Below are positions 1 through 9,500 of a stretch of 14,228 bases of DNA, piece by piece. The stretch lies in NCBI GenBank assembly GCA_900540475.1, contig UQGG01000096.1, forward strand, positions 1-14,228. The letters run 5' to 3'. Positions within the stretch are counted from its first letter, which is position 1, and every line of letters starts with the position of its first letter. A program made the position numbers and the translations under genes. Origin of the DNA: an uncultured Robinsoniella sp. (lineage in GTDB: Bacteria; Bacillota; Clostridia; Lachnospirales; Lachnospiraceae). Below the pieces are notes generated by a model, which worked only from the letters and a program-made list of their open reading frames with translations, made no database searches and was not told the DNA's origin.

Positions 1-86
1 TTAAAGTTCCGTCTTCAAAGCTGAAAAAATATAAACAGATCATGGCGAATAAGGGACAGGGCAAAAGAGTAACAATTAAAAAATAA
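1..86 (+). CDS. C-terminal end of an upstream gene (partial)
   Basis: A frame that is open from the window edge (first whole codon at position 3) ends at a TAA at 84-86 and encodes 27 residues ending GQGKRVTIKK. The stop lies 13 bp before manA, so the two genes are probably cotranscribed. The Lys-rich end containing VPSSKLKKYK resembles, from memory, the last segment of BspA-like leucine-rich-repeat surface proteins of Clostridia. That resemblance is weak evidence on so short a piece, and the function cannot be assigned from this window. Confidence 0.6.
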   Translation, partial: KVPSSKLKKYKQIMANKGQGKRVTIKK

Positions 87-99
87 AGGAAGAATCAAT

Positions 100-1041
100 A
101 TGGCAATTTTAAAATTGGAACCGGCTTTTAAGGAATATATCTGGGGCGGAGATAAGCTGATGAAAGATTATCATAAGCACTATGAGGGTAAGGTTCTGGC
201 AGAGTCCTGGGAATTATCCTGCCATGTAGATGGCAGTTCCCGCATTGCCGCTGGTCCTTTCAAGGGAAAATCTCTCCAGGAATATATTGACTGGGAGGGG
301 AAAAAGGTATTGGGAAGCCACTGTGCAGCATTTGACAACTTCCCGGTACTGATTAAATTCATCGATGCTAGGGAGAACCTGTCTATACAGGTTCACCCTA
401 ATGATGAATATGCTTTGAATGAAGAAGGGCAGTACGGGAAAACAGAAATGTGGTATGTGGCAGATTGTGTCAAAGATGCGTATCTGTATTATGGTTTTTC
501 CAGGGAAATCTCGAAAGATGAGCTGAAACAGCGGATTCAGGATGAGACGATTCTGGAAGTGTTAAACAAGGTCCCAGTGAAAAAAGGGGATGTATTTTTC
601 ATTGAGGCAGGTACGCTGCATGCAATTGGAAAAGGAATTGTAATTGCAGAAATCCAGCAGAATTCCAACGTGACATACCGCATATACGATTATGGAAGAA
701 AGGGGGCGGACGGGAAAAAAAGAGATCTGCATATTGAAAAGGCTCTGGCGGTGACAAACCGCAGCCCAAAGGTGTGTACAGATGGTTTTGAGCCACATTT
801 GGGAAGCTGTAAATACTTTACTGTGGATAAGCTTACACTGGACGGCAGGGTTATGAAGGAAATGAGCGGAGAGGTTGACGGAAGTACTTTTGTACATATG
901 CTGGTGGTGGAAGGAAGCGGTGTGATTCAAAATGGAGAGGAAGTCCCTTTTACTAAGGGGGACAGCCTGCTAATCACGGCTTCCACCGGGCGCTTTGGGG
1001 TGAGTGGAAACTGCCAGGCACTGATTACAACAATCCCATAA
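100..1041 (+). CDS. manA: Mannose-6-phosphate isomerase, class I
   Basis: The 313-residue cytoplasmic protein interconverts mannose 6-phosphate and fructose 6-phosphate with a bound metal, usually zinc. It links mannose uptake or release to glycolysis and, in reverse, supplies mannose 6-phosphate for GDP-mannose. The length matches the short Bacillus-type class I enzymes. The cupin signature is visible: LSIQVHPND gives likely metal ligands Q97 and H99, KTEMWYV gives E116, and GTLHAIG gives H174. The conserved segment TYRIYDYGR follows at about residue 192. There is no signal peptide. An AAAGGA box at about 86-91 precedes the ATG at a normal distance. The gene follows the preceding one by only 13 bp. 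The fit to the family is complete, with no truncation seen. Its link to the following glycosidase genes is positional only. Confidence 0.95.
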   Translation: MAILKLEPAFKEYIWGGDKLMKDYHKHYEGKVLAESWELSCHVDGSSRIAAGPFKGKSLQEYIDWEGKKVLGSHCAAFDNFPVLIKFIDARENLSIQVHPNDEYALNEEGQYGKTEMWYVADCVKDAYLYYGFSREISKDELKQRIQDETILEVLNKVPVKKGDVFFIEAGTLHAIGKGIVIAEIQQNSNVTYRIYDYGRKGADGKKRDLHIEKALAVTNRSPKVCTDGFEPHLGSCKYFTVDKLTLDGRVMKEMSGEVDGSTFVHMLVVEGSGVIQNGEEVPFTKGDSLLITASTGRFGVSGNCQALITTIP

Positions 1042-1042
1042 A

Positions 1043-1072
1043 TTGACTTTGTTAATGATCAAACACGATGAT
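1043..1072 (+). promoter_or_regulatory. Possible weak promoter for the beta-helix gene
   Basis: TTGACT at 1043-1048 matches the sigma-A -35 consensus at five of six bases. GATGAT at 1067-1072, 18 bp downstream, matches TATAAT at four of six. It lies in the 79-bp gap between manA and the large secreted protein. This is suggestive only; readthrough from manA is equally possible. Confidence 0.25.
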
Positions 1073-1090
1073 CTATGAAATACATATGAA

Positions 1091-1115
1091 TTCCCATTCT
1101 AAAATGGAAGGTGAG
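1091..1115 (+). promoter_or_regulatory. Ribosome binding site overlapped by a small hairpin
   Basis: GGAAGGTGAG at 1106-1115 is a good Shine-Dalgarno sequence about six bases before the ATG at 1121, which supports that start over the in-frame ATG at 1133. TTCCCATT (1091-1098) can pair with AATGGAA (1103-1109), with one bulged C and a 4-nt loop. That would hide the first bases of the site. The hairpin is short and may be fortuitous. Confidence 0.35.
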
Positions 1116-1120
1116 AAGGT

Positions 1121-4100
1121 ATGAGAAGAGAGATGAAAAAGGGTATAAAAAGCAAATTAACGGCAGCGGCACTGGCAGCATCTATGGTAGTCAGTTCTCT
1201 GTCGGTATATGATGTTAGTTATGCAAGTGAGCCGTCAGGTGATTCTGTTATGGCTGAAATTTATGTATCGCCGTCAGGAAGCGCCCAGGGAAGCGGAACA
1301 GCCCAGGATCCTTTGCAGACTATGGATCAGGCAAGAGAAAAAGTAAGAACAATGAATCAGGATATGACCGGGGATATTTACGTGAATTTTGAGGATGGGG
1401 ATTACTTTATGGACCGCACTGCGGCATTTCAATACGAGGATACCGGCAGTAATGGATATCAGGTCGTGTACAAAGCACTGGAGGGAAATACACCTGTGTT
1501 TACTTCCGGTAAAGAGGTAACCGGGTGGACAGATGCCCAGGATCCCAATCGTCCGGGACTAATGAAGGCTCAGGCACTGGGTGTGGAAAACACCAGGGAG
1601 CTTTACGTAAACGGAGAGATGGCGGTAAAAGCCAAAGGACAGGTTCCGGGAAGCATTCAAAGAGCTGGGCATTACGAAAACTATACTACCTACAGCGGTA
1701 CCCACAAGGCGTACTATGGATATAAGAGCAGCGCCATGGAAATGCTTAACTGGAAAAACATACAGGATATTGAATTCGTATACGATATTCTCTGGGTACA
1801 CCGTATTTCTCCCATTGAATCTATTCAGGCAGCCGGTGATAATGAAATCTACATAAAAATGGACTGGGAATCTTTCCGCCTGAACCAGATAGCAGGAGGA
1901 AACCAGGTACATGCCGATGTTCCAAGCTACATTGAGAATGCTTATGAACTGTTGGATGAGCCGGGAGAGTGGTACTTTGACAAAACGGATAAGACTATCT
2001 ATTATATGCCAAAAGAAGGGCAGAATATGGATACTGCCGAAGTGATTGTGCCAAGTATCGAGCAATTTATCACTGTATATGGGGAGGCAGATACAAAGGT
2101 AACAGATATTACTTTTGAAGGTTTGTCATTTGAGTATAATACCTGGCTTTATCCAAGCCTCTATGGCTGGCCGGATCAGCAGGCAAATTTTGCCCACGAT
2201 CCCCAGGAGACAGAAAATATGCATGCTTATTCTCTGACACCGCAGGCTGCGATTGAGACGAAAATGAGCCGGAATATTACGTTTACAGGCTGTAATTTCC
2301 AGAATATCGGGTCCGGGGCAATCAGCCTGTTAAAGGGATCGGAAAACAATGTGGTAGAAAAGTGCGTTTTCCAGGATATATCAGGAGGCGGAGTGCTGAT
2401 CGGAGGAGTCAATATCAATGACGCACATCCCGTTACCATGGATGAGAATGCCACGCTGGATGAAATCAAAGAAGCGATGCAGAAACACGCGGATGATCCT
2501 GCGCAGTCACCCCATGATGACCGCTACATTGTAAAAGATAACGTGGTTACCAACTGTTACTTTAACCGGATCGGGACAGAGTATAAAGGCAGTATAGCGG
2601 TACTGGCCGGTTATACGGATGGCACCGTAATTACCCATAACACGATTAAAAATGTGGCATACTCCGGTATTTCCGTAGGCTGGGGCTGGGGATTCTGGGA
2701 TCAGACAGGACGTTCAGATTCTACAGAAGCAGGTGAGATCACGCCTGATTATTATCCCGTATTTAAACTGGGGGATGCGGCAGTCTCCAGAAATAATATC
2801 ATTGAATACAACGATGTAGGATATTGCATGACTAAGATGCATGACGGCGGCGGTATTTATACCCTGGGAGACATGCCGGGCAGCAGCATTTCCTTTAACA
2901 GCATTCACAACATGTCCAGCTGGCCTGGAGGCTTATATCTGGATGAGGGAAGCGGTGGTATGAAGGTTGAGGGAAATATCACCTATGATACCCCATATAC
3001 CTGTTTTTATAATATCAGGGAGTTCACCTGGGGACATCGAATGGACCAGCCGGACTTCAAAGAAAATTACTGGAATACTGCTCCCGAAAGCGATGCTTAT
3101 CCACATGAAATCGCGGATCAGATCGGTATTGAAAAAGTAAATGACAACATTCGTCCAAAGGAACTGGATACCGTAACGGCACCGGATTACATTAAGGCGG
3201 GGGACCGTATTACCCTTCAGGGATACTTTGGGGACGAAGCGGGCAGAGTGGTTATGACGGGTCCGGACGGAGAAGTTTCTGTAGGTGCAGAGTCGCCTTA
3301 TCTGGTCAGCTGGGTAAAAAATAAAATTGTTTTCCTGGTTCCGGGAGGTGTTTCAAGCGGCAGCATTTATGTAGAGGCGGCAGATCAATCACAGACAAAT
3401 AAGGATAAAACGCTCACCGTGTTTGGCGGAGAAAAGGAATTGTTTGGGGATGACTTTGAAGCGTATACCATTGGAAAGTTAAATGATCAGCAGTCAGCCA
3501 CAGAAAAGTATTCCTATCTGCATGACCGTATCAGCATTGCAGAGGAGGACGGAAACAAGATTCTCAAAATGAATTCAAACGGCTCAGATACTTATCTTAC
3601 AAAAGATGCGGACTGGGAAGACGTTAAGATTTCTTTTGATTACCGGTTTGATTCCGATACGAAAGACTATGGAGGAATCTATATTTCTCCAAAAAATCAG
3701 AATAAAGAAAACAGGTATCTGGCAAACCTGCTTCCCCATTTTCGAAATGGAATATTCTATCAGCGCTATTTGAACAATGGGTATTCTGAACATGGTGATA
3801 CAAACTTCAGTTATGAGGTAGGTGCCTGGTATTCCATAAAAATGGAAATGACAGGGGACAGACTTTTAGTAAAAATGTGGAAACGCTCAGAACCAGAACC
3901 TTCCGAATGGACTGGAAGTGCAAACTTCGGCGGGCTGAAAAAAGGAGGATTCTATTTACAGTATTCCGATTCATCGGGTGAAAACACGGCATTTTCCAGC
4001 TTTGACAATCTTCTGATTACCACATATCAGGAGGGTGTGACAGAGAATCTGGGACAGGATCTGGAAGCGCCTGTAACCAATGCAGCAGTAACAGGTGAAA

Positions 4101-6385
4101 CTACAGAGACAGGTGCTTATATTAACGAGACAAAAATAGAATTAAAATCAGAAGACAGCGCATCAGGAGTGGCCGGTATCCGCTGGCAGTTAGACGGCGG
4201 GAATTTACAGGACTATGTAAAACCTGTTGAAGTGTCGAAGGATGGCGCATTTACGCTTACCTATTTTGCATATGACCGGGCTGGTAACAAAGAGGAACCA
4301 AAGGAAGTAACCGGCACGGTAGTCCAGGGCAAGGTTATCTTTGAAGAACGCTTTGACAATTACGAAGAAGGGAACTTTACCGACCCGGATGAAAGGGGAT
4401 ATCAGCTGACAAATCCGGATCAGTTCCTGATTGTTTCAGGACAATCCCAGACAGGTAATGCTCTGAAAATCCAGGGAAAGAAAGATACGGCAGTCCGTAT
4501 GACAAAGCAGGACAGCTGGGACGGTACGGTGATGACCCTGGACTTCAAATACCAGGAAGAGCTAAATGGAATTGAAGGCCTGTATGTAAGTAATTATTTT
4601 CAGTCCTTTAACCCGGACAATATGCATGTATACCCTGTTATCCCGGGATACGGGGGCATCCTGCTTCAGCAGAATGTAAATGGAAATGCAAGAGAAGCAG
4701 CAAGACTGGAAAATAAAAAAATCAGTTTAAAACCAGGCAGCTGGTATCATATGAAAGCTTATACCTCAGGAAGTGAAATGAAGGTGAAAGTCTGGAGAGA
4801 CGGAAGCCAGGAACCAGCGTCCTGGATGGCAAAAGGGGAAGTGAGCGGACTGCAGGGCGGAGGCGGACTCCACCTGGGCTTTTCCACAGGAGGAAACGAG
4901 GCAAATTATGCACTGTTTGACAATATCAGAATTATTGGTTTTGGGGAACAGGGATCCGCGGACTTAACAAAGCTGCAGGAGGTGTACGAGCAGGGAAGAG
5001 AAAAAGAGAAGAATACAGATTATACAGAAGAATCCATTGGGAAGCTAAAAGCAGTTCTGGATAAGGCGGAACAATTGCTTGGCAGGGATGACCTGACCGA
5101 AAACGACCAGCCGGATGTGGATGCTGCACAAAAGCAGATAGAAGATGCCATGGAAAATCTGGTACTCAGACCGGCAGATAAGACGGCACTGGAGCAGAAA
5201 GTGGAGGAAGTTCTGCATATTGATTTAGAACTCTACACGGAAGAATCAGCTAAGAGACTTAAAAAGGCAATGGAGGAAGCACAGAAGCTGTTAGATAATA
5301 AAGATCTGACGATTCAGGATCAGAATCTGTTACAGGAAGCAGTAGACGAACTGGATGCAGGCATTGGAGAACTGGAAGAAATCAGTGAACCGGGAACGGA
5401 AACAGAGCCAGGAACCGAGACAGAGCCGGGAACCGAGACAGAACCAGGAACGGAAACGGAGCCGGGAACCGAGACAGAACCAGGAACCGAGACAGAACCG
5501 GGAACCGAGACAGAACCGGGAACGGAAACAGAGCCAGGAACCGAGACAGAACCGGGAACGGAAACAGAGCCAGGAACCGAGACAGAACCAGGAACGGAAA
5601 CAGAGCCGGGAACAGAGACAGAGCCGGGAACGGAAACAGAACCAGCAACGGAAGCCGTATACCAGGTAGTTTTCCAAACTTATGACGGAAAAGAATTAAG
5701 CCGCCAGTCGATAAAAAATCACGGCGCGGCAAAAGCTCCAAATGCGCCGTCCAGAAAAGGATATTCCTTCAGTGGATGGAGTGCTTCCTATGGAAACGTA
5801 ACACAAAATCTTGTCATAACAGCACGTTATAAAGCTAACACTTACCGCATTTCCTTCCAGAAAAATGGCGGAAAGGGAAGTATGGGAAGACAGACCGTGA
5901 CCTATGACAGGAGTACGAAGTTAAAAGCAAACAGTTTTAAAAAATCCGGTTATGTATTAAAGGGCTGGAATACAAAGAAAAATGGAAAAGGGAAGTCCTA
6001 CTCAAACCAAAAGACCATTAAAAACCTTACCTATGTAAATGGAAAAACCATAACCCTGTATGCTCAGTGGAAAAAGGTATCCAGGCCGGATTCTGTGAAA
6101 AAAATATCTGCTTCCAGCAAAAAAGCAAAGATTTGTACCGTTACGGTAACAAATGTAAAAAAGGCAGATGGATACCAGATCCGGTATGCAGCAGACAAGA
6201 CGTTTAAAAAGGCTAAAAATGTTTATGTGAAGGAAGGAAAGGGCAAGAAAACAACAACGGAATTAAAAGGGTTGAAACGTAAAAAGACTTATTATGTAAA
6301 GGTTCGCGCTTATGTAAAAGATTCAGCCGGAAAACGCTGGTATTCCAAAGATTACAGTAAAGTAAGAAGTGTAAAAATAAAATAA
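1121..6385 (+). CDS. Secreted multidomain beta-helix glycoside hydrolase, GH141-like
   Basis: A 1,754-residue exported protein. Residues 1-35 form a signal peptide (basic start, hydrophobic core, likely cleavage after SYA). Residues about 47-660 resemble the right-handed parallel beta-helix of GH141: IYVSPSGS near 47, ELYVNGEMAVKAK, WYFDKTDKTIYYMP, ISVGWGWGF, DGGGIYTLG (D575) and LYLDEGSGG (D608, E609). The Asp/Glu residues are catalytic candidates; family members known to me include an alpha-L-fucosidase and a xylanase, so the substrate is open. There follow a TIG-like domain (685-770), concanavalin-like domain (773-972), OmpL47-type domain (978-1068), second concanavalin-like domain (1071-1277), two FIVAR repeats (1281-1420), an EPGTET linker (1423-1512), two Listeria-Bacteroides repeats (1514-1650) and a Lys-rich FN3-like end. 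No LPXTG, S-layer or dockerin motif is visible. From 685 on it is a close paralogue of the next protein. Family call moderate; export and modularity firm. Confidence 0.8.
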   Translation: MRREMKKGIKSKLTAAALAASMVVSSLSVYDVSYASEPSGDSVMAEIYVSPSGSAQGSGTAQDPLQTMDQAREKVRTMNQDMTGDIYVNFEDGDYFMDRTAAFQYEDTGSNGYQVVYKALEGNTPVFTSGKEVTGWTDAQDPNRPGLMKAQALGVENTRELYVNGEMAVKAKGQVPGSIQRAGHYENYTTYSGTHKAYYGYKSSAMEMLNWKNIQDIEFVYDILWVHRISPIESIQAAGDNEIYIKMDWESFRLNQIAGGNQVHADVPSYIENAYELLDEPGEWYFDKTDKTIYYMPKEGQNMDTAEVIVPSIEQFITVYGEADTKVTDITFEGLSFEYNTWLYPSLYGWPDQQANFAHDPQETENMHAYSLTPQAAIETKMSRNITFTGCNFQNIGSGAISLLKGSENNVVEKCVFQDISGGGVLIGGVNINDAHPVTMDENATLDEIKEAMQKHADDPAQSPHDDRYIVKDNVVTNCYFNRIGTEYKGSIAVLAGYTDGTVITHNTIKNVAYSGISVGWGWGFWDQTGRSDSTEAGEITPDYYPVFKLGDAAVSRNNIIEYNDVGYCMTKMHDGGGIYTLGDMPGSSISFNSIHNMSSWPGGLYLDEGSGGMKVEGNITYDTPYTCFYNIREFTWGHRMDQPDFKENYWNTAPESDAYPHEIADQIGIEKVNDNIRPKELDTVTAPDYIKAGDRITLQGYFGDEAGRVVMTGPDGEVSVGAESPYLVSWVKNKIVFLVPGGVSSGSIYVEAADQSQTNKDKTLTVFGGEKELFGDDFEAYTIGKLNDQQSATEKYSYLHDRISIAEEDGNKILKMNSNGSDTYLTKDADWEDVKISFDYRFDSDTKDYGGIYISPKNQNKENRYLANLLPHFRNGIFYQRYLNNGYSEHGDTNFSYEVGAWYSIKMEMTGDRLLVKMWKRSEPEPSEWTGSANFGGLKKGGFYLQYSDSSGENTAFSSFDNLLITTYQEGVTENLGQDLEAPVTNAAVTGETTETGAYINETKIELKSEDSASGVAGIRWQLDGGNLQDYVKPVEVSKDGAFTLTYFAYDRAGNKEEPKEVTGTVVQGKVIFEERFDNYEEGNFTDPDERGYQLTNPDQFLIVSGQSQTGNALKIQGKKDTAVRMTKQDSWDGTVMTLDFKYQEELNGIEGLYVSNYFQSFNPDNMHVYPVIPGYGGILLQQNVNGNAREAARLENKKISLKPGSWYHMKAYTSGSEMKVKVWRDGSQEPASWMAKGEVSGLQGGGGLHLGFSTGGNEANYALFDNIRIIGFGEQGSADLTKLQEVYEQGREKEKNTDYTEESIGKLKAVLDKAEQLLGRDDLTENDQPDVDAAQKQIEDAMENLVLRPADKTALEQKVEEVLHIDLELYTEESAKRLKKAMEEAQKLLDNKDLTIQDQNLLQEAVDELDAGIGELEEISEPGTETEPGTETEPGTETEPGTETEPGTETEPGTETEPGTETEPGTETEPGTETEPGTETEPGTETEPGTETEPGTETEPGTETEPATEAVYQVVFQTYDGKELSRQSIKNHGAAKAPNAPSRKGYSFSGWSASYGNVTQNLVITARYKANTYRISFQKNGGKGSMGRQTVTYDRSTKLKANSFKKSGYVLKGWNTKKNGKGKSYSNQKTIKNLTYVNGKTITLYAQWKKVSRPDSVKKISASSKKAKICTVTVTNVKKADGYQIRYAADKTFKKAKNVYVKEGKGKKTTTELKGLKRKKTYYVKVRAYVKDSAGKRWYSKDYSKVRSVKIK
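3173..6385 (+). repeat. Shared C-terminal chassis, copy 1
   Basis: This segment encodes residues 685-1754 and is paralogous along its whole length to 9409-12666. The similarity begins abruptly at VTAPD in both proteins and runs to the stop codons with the same domain order. In the second concanavalin-like domain, a 69-residue stretch from GSWYHMK to IRIIGF differs at only seven residues by hand count. Third codon positions differ often, so this is a conserved duplication rather than a fresh DNA copy. Confidence 0.9.
5387..5656 (+). repeat. 18-bp minisatellite encoding (EPGTET)n, array 1
   Basis: Fourteen perfect protein units EPGTET are followed by one diverged unit EPATEA, all 18 bp long and in frame (residues 1423-1512). 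Unit DNA falls into a few synonymous types, for example GAACCGGGAACGGAAACA and GAGCCAGGAACCGAGACA. These two occur as an adjacent 36-bp pair three times (units 1-2, 8-9 and 10-11). The array encodes an acidic linker between the FIVAR repeats and the C-terminal modules. Unit number is likely to vary between strains. Confidence 0.95.
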
Positions 6386-6443
6386 TTGGAGTGTGTCTGA
6401 GCATTGCGATCAAACAGACTCTAACCGAGTGATAAAAATAATG

Positions 6444-6486
6444 TGGACAGGAAGGAGCTGCCGTTGGGCAGCCCGCTTTCTGTCCA
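6444..6486 (+). promoter_or_regulatory. Strong hairpin between the two giant genes
   Basis: TGGACAGGAAG (6444-6454) pairs with CTTTCTGTCCA (6476-6486), 11 bp with one G-U pair. Inside it GCTGCC (6457-6462) pairs with GGCAGC (6467-6472) around a GTTG loop. The sequence after it, TATATAAAAATG, is A/T-rich but lacks a clean T-run, so it is a poor forward terminator. On the opposite strand it would be followed by a T-rich stretch, but no minus-strand gene is seen there. An AATAAT at 6437-6442 just before it could be a -10 box, but no convincing -35 is present. Attenuator, RNA-stability stem and operator are all possible. Confidence 0.55.
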
Positions 6487-6516
6487 TATATAAAAATGCT
6501 GAAAAATAGAACCAAA

Positions 6517-6525
6517 GGGAAGGGA
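6517..6525 (+). promoter_or_regulatory. Ribosome binding site fixing the fucosidase start at 6532
   Basis: GGGAAGGGA ends six bases before the ATG at 6532, and the residues from that ATG form a standard signal peptide starting MKKGNLKK. An in-frame ATG at 6496 would add 12 residues but has no ribosome binding site and sits only 9 bp beyond the hairpin, so 6532 is preferred. Confidence 0.75.
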
Positions 6526-6531
6526 TCTAGT

Positions 6532-9500
6532 ATGAAAAAAGGTAATTTAAAAAAGTGTACAGCAATATTTTTAAGCTCAGCAATGATATTGACAGGAACC
6601 CTGGCAAATGGGGTTACTGCTTTTGCACTTGAATCAGAACCAGTTTCTGAATCAAAAACAGAAACGGTTGCAAAGAATATCACCGATACTACTGCAGATG
6701 AAGGAATTCTTACGATTACGGCAAAAGCCAGCCAGTCCCGCAGTGGATGGGATATCAGTCCGGACAATCTTGTAAATGGAAGCGGTCTTTCTAAGAAAGG
6801 AAGCCTGGAAGCCACTCACTCCAATGGAGGAACTGCCCAGGGAATGTGGCAGACGGAAGATCATGCAGGAAGTTCGGTATGGGTAGAACTGGATACGGGA
6901 AAAACTCAGGAACTGGCGAAAATGTATATCTGGAATCATAACCAATATGATGGCACCGACCGGTTTTTAAAAAGGGGATTCCATTATGTAAATGTGGAAT
7001 ATTCCTCTGACGGAGAAAAGTGGAAAGCCTTAGACGCACAGAAAGATGCAGATTACAACCGTGAGCTTCATATGGCGTCCGGTTCCGGCAGGGAACCGGT
7101 AAATGATGTGATTGAATTAGGAATTACTGCCCGATATATTCGTATATCTGCGAACCCGGATCCAAAGCGCGGAACCTTTGACGGTGGGGGATGTTATGGA
7201 CTCAGCGAAGTTATGATTACCCATTACATGGATGACAGAGATATCGCTATGGAGCAATTAGCAAAGTCAATCGAGGCAGCAAATAAAAGAGCTGCATTTG
7301 ACTACTCCAATTCTAAATGGGAAGAGCTGCAGAAAGCAATTGTAAATGCTGCATCAATTGCTGGAGATGAGAATATTTCCATAGGGGAAATAGAGGCTGT
7401 CAGGGATATATTGGATCTTGCGGTTTCAGATACCGGGATTCCATTCGGTGTATCTGCTTCCTTAACAAAGAAAATAGAGGAAGCACAGGAACTGAGAGAA
7501 GAGGACTATACAGAGGAAAGCTGGAAAAATGCTAAAAGCGGAATTGATGTGGCAGTTTTGGCAGCCCAGGAAGCTTCCGGGCTTGATGTAAATGATACCG
7601 GAAACGCCCCACAGGCAGACGATTCTCTGAAGACTCTAACCCGGGAAATCGCAAAGCTGCGGAGTTTACCAAAGGATCGTATGGAAATGTACCGGGAACT
7701 GGTAAACGAAAGATTTGGCATGTTTCTGCACTATAACATGTCAACCTACACAAATAATGGACAAAATCCAAAATACGATTTTGCATTAGAAGACTGGGGA
7801 CCGGCTATGGCGGACCCGATAGACTTTGATCCAACGGATCTGGATACAGATCAGTGGGCAGACGCCGCCGTTTCTGCACAGATGGAATTTTCCTGTGTGA
7901 CCAGTAAACACCATGATGGTTTTGATATATGGCCAAGTGAAGTATATGACCACAATATTTCTAAAAGCAGCCGTCCAGACATGGATGTGATAGATGAATA
8001 TCTCACATCTTTCAGAAGCCGCGGAATTAATGCCGGTCTTTATTTCTCAATATTGGATCTGCATCTGGAGGCAATAGAGAAGCCGAATTTTAACGGAACA
8101 AAGGATCAGATACGGAAGGGCATATACACAAAGAACCAGGACTTAATTCTTGGACAGATCAGAGAACTTATGACTAATTACGGCGACATACCATTTCTTA
8201 TACTGGACGGCTGGAATACCGACTGGGGAAGTGATCTGGGCAGCCCGTTGTATACAGAATTTCCCTATGCTGACGTTGAAGAACTGGTGCACAGTCTTCA
8301 GCCAAACTGTATTATCATTAATATCAGCTGTGAAGTAAATGATACACATACGGACCTGACGATTTTTGAAAATGGTGCCGGACAGACGATCCCATCCTGG
8401 TTTGATAAACCCGGTATGGCGTGCCATAACCTTCAGGGACAGTGGTTTTGGAATACAAACAATCCAACACAGGAACTGCAGTCAGTAGATTGGGTGCTTA
8501 ACCAGATGTGCTATCCCCAGAACCGTAAAGGATGTGCCTTTATTTTAAATGCAGCTCCTAATCCGGAAGGGAAAATGGACGATAATGTATTGTCGCGTCT
8601 GAGGGAAATAGGAGAAGCATATGAAAAACTGCCCAATATGGAAGATGTTCCTTCCAGCTGGTATAAAGATTACGATCCGGCGCTGAATCTGGCATATAAA
8701 AAGCCCATAAAGCAATCCTCTGTATCCGGACATTCTTATGGAGAACGGGCTGCTGATGGAATCATAGACGGTGCTGTCAGCCATGAAAGTGTCTCTGCTA
8801 CTAATATGGAAAGCAATCCGTGGTGGCAGACAGACCTGGGGACAAACCAGGATATTGGAGAAATAACCATCTGGAACACCGAAGGATCTGCAAAAGAAAA
8901 CCTCAGTAATTTCTGGATCTTTGCATCGGATAAGGAATTGACCGGTACACTGAATCAGCTGAAAAATAGCAAAGATATAACAAAGATACATGTCACTGAG
9001 GTACCGGACCCAAGTATTACCCGGTTAATTAATACCAGTGCCCGATACATACGTATTCAGATAGAAGGATATAAGTCGCTTGCTTTATCAGAAGTAATTT
9101 TGTCATCTCAGAATGATTTCGGATTACAGGATATCTATAAAATTTCATCCCTGGAAAACAAACGTGTAGAAACAGGTACATCCCTGGAAGAGCTAAATCT
9201 GCCCGGGACTGTGGAGGCAGTTCTTTCTGACGGAAGCAAGCAGGAAATCCATGTGGAATGGGATCGCGCTGTGCCGGAATACGACAGCAATGGAACAGGT
9301 ACCTATATGTTTACCGGCAGTCCTGTGAATCTTCCAAGCCATATCACAAACACAAAGAACCATAAAGCAGTTATCCGTGTTACTTTTGAGGATATCCGTC
9401 TGAATATGGTTACCGCTCCGGATGAGGTGAAAGCAGGTGATACGGTAATCCTGCAGGGACATTTCGGGAAGAATCCAGGCAGAGTGGTTATGACGGGACC

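Noticed and set aside
5330..5741. Long open frames on both strands over the first EPGTET array
   Set aside because: A repeat of 18 bp without stops in other frames keeps those frames open automatically. The products are low-complexity and have no start signals.
6100..6385. Sortase anchor, dockerin or S-layer module at the C-termini
   Set aside because: No LPXTG-like motif, hydrophobic tail, duplicated calcium-loop dockerin segment or SLH motif can be seen in either protein (also checked at 12360-12666).
6496..6531. Upstream in-frame ATG giving a 2,056-residue fucosidase
   Set aside because: It lacks a ribosome binding site and lies right after the hairpin. The ATG at 6532 has GGGAAGGGA at ideal spacing and begins a normal signal peptide.
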